In this document: positions 60,927-61,124 of the stretch, piece by piece
Layout of the letters: each line of letters opens with the position of its first letter
Numbering within the stretch: the stretch's first letter is position 1
DNA from: JABDAD01 sp964409695
GTDB taxonomy: Bacteria > Pseudomonadota > Alphaproteobacteria > Rickettsiales > Rickettsiaceae
Direction of reading: 5' to 3'
DNA length: 61,124 bases
NCBI GenBank assembly: GCA_964409695.1
Contig: CAYPDX010000002.1
Span: forward strand, 1 to 61,124
Translations under genes and position numbers: made by a program
The notes under the pieces: generated by a model
What the model was told of the DNA's origin: nothing
Seen by the model: the letters and a program-made list of their open reading frames with translations, nothing else
Database searches by the model: none

Positions 60927-61124
60927 TAATCTTTGATCATTGGCTGTGTTTCAAAAGTATGGTGAGGCGCTGGAGATGGAACTGTCCATTCTAGCGTATT
61001 TGCACCTACACCCCAAGGATTTGCTTCACAAGCTATTTTATCTCTAAAGGATTTAAATATAATAAATACAAAAAAGAAAGCTCCAAAGAAAGATATCATA
61101 GCTCCAACAGATGATACCATGTTC
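60926..61124 (-). CDS. coxA: Cytochrome c oxidase subunit I, C-terminal end (cut by window edge)
   Basis: About 65 residues are visible: a last membrane segment (MVSSVGAMISFFGAFFFVFI) and the tail NPWGVGANTLEWTVPSPAPH, which is the conserved C-terminus of aa3 oxidase subunit I. The frame is open to the window edge, so the start lies outside. It overlaps ctaB by one base. Confidence 0.95.
   Translation of the reverse strand, partial: NMVSSVGAMISFFGAFFFVFIIFKSFRDKIACEANPWGVGANTLEWTVPSPAPHHTFETQPMIKD

Overview
The window is AT-rich, dense in short operons, and reads as a chromosomal contig of an obligate intracellular alphaproteobacterium of the order Rickettsiales. Support comes from an rvh-type second VirB4 copy (virB4b), an ELM1-family protein, a HemY-like/ZapE neighbourhood with a possible Mic60 relative, an OmpR/EnvZ-like pair, a queuosine-precursor transporter, Rickettsiales-style palindromic repeats, effector-like orphan genes and much transposase debris. 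The cell appears to make peptidoglycan (murC, murB, ddl, dapA, pal, uppS, a MraY/WecA-like transferase) and LPS (lpxB, kdsD, lptC, lptA) and to respire aerobically (coxA, coxC, ctaB, hemF, pdhABC-lpd, sodB). No rRNA is present, so family and genus cannot be fixed.

Layout. 1-2.4 kb: coxC and a repeat protein. 2.4-8.6 kb: hemF-lpxB on the minus strand; ybeY-corC-map-radC, a WecA/MraY-like transferase and a DciA-like gene on the plus strand. 8.8-10.2 kb: an effector candidate with PI3/4-kinase-like motifs. 10.2-13.7 kb: phhB, yhhQ, nth, rplY, pth, sodB. 14.1-17.4 kb: murC-murB-ddl. 17.5-22.1 kb: pdhA-pdhB-pdhC-lpd. 22.2-33.2 kb: a PRPP-synthetase relative, then a long minus-strand series (regulator/kinase, uppS, cdsA, ftsB-like, rnd, kdsD, lptC, lptA, Mic60-like, HemY-like, zapE, tmk). 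33.2-35.9 kb: ilvE-dapA-smpB, a palindromic repeat, ihfB. 36-42.8 kb: hypothetical genes, cvpA, fthC-like, an apparently exported methyltransferase, cca, a 640-residue orphan. 43-47.4 kb: tRNA-Thr, tyrS, a lipoprotein, an orphan, NUDIX, rpmJ, nitroreductase. 47.4-49.6 kb: IS remnants around a gene with collapsed tandem repeats. 49.6-58.6 kb: ELM1, virB4b and a giant cysteine-rich exported protein in one likely transcription unit. 58.7-61.1 kb: pal, an IS630 remnant, ctaB, and the 3' end of coxA.

Three runs of N are present. The gap in hemF is spurious: its flanks share six bases, and collapsing them restores the frame. The gap in tyrS hides about 50 missing bases. The 100-N gap sits at a boundary of a 111-bp in-frame tandem repeat.

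The most interesting points are the virB4b/giant-protein unit (P-loop kept, Walker B acidic residues not found), the kinase-like effector candidate, a family of dispersed palindromes sharing a small central hairpin, the Mic60-like gene beside hemY, and the cox operon apparently interrupted by transposon debris.
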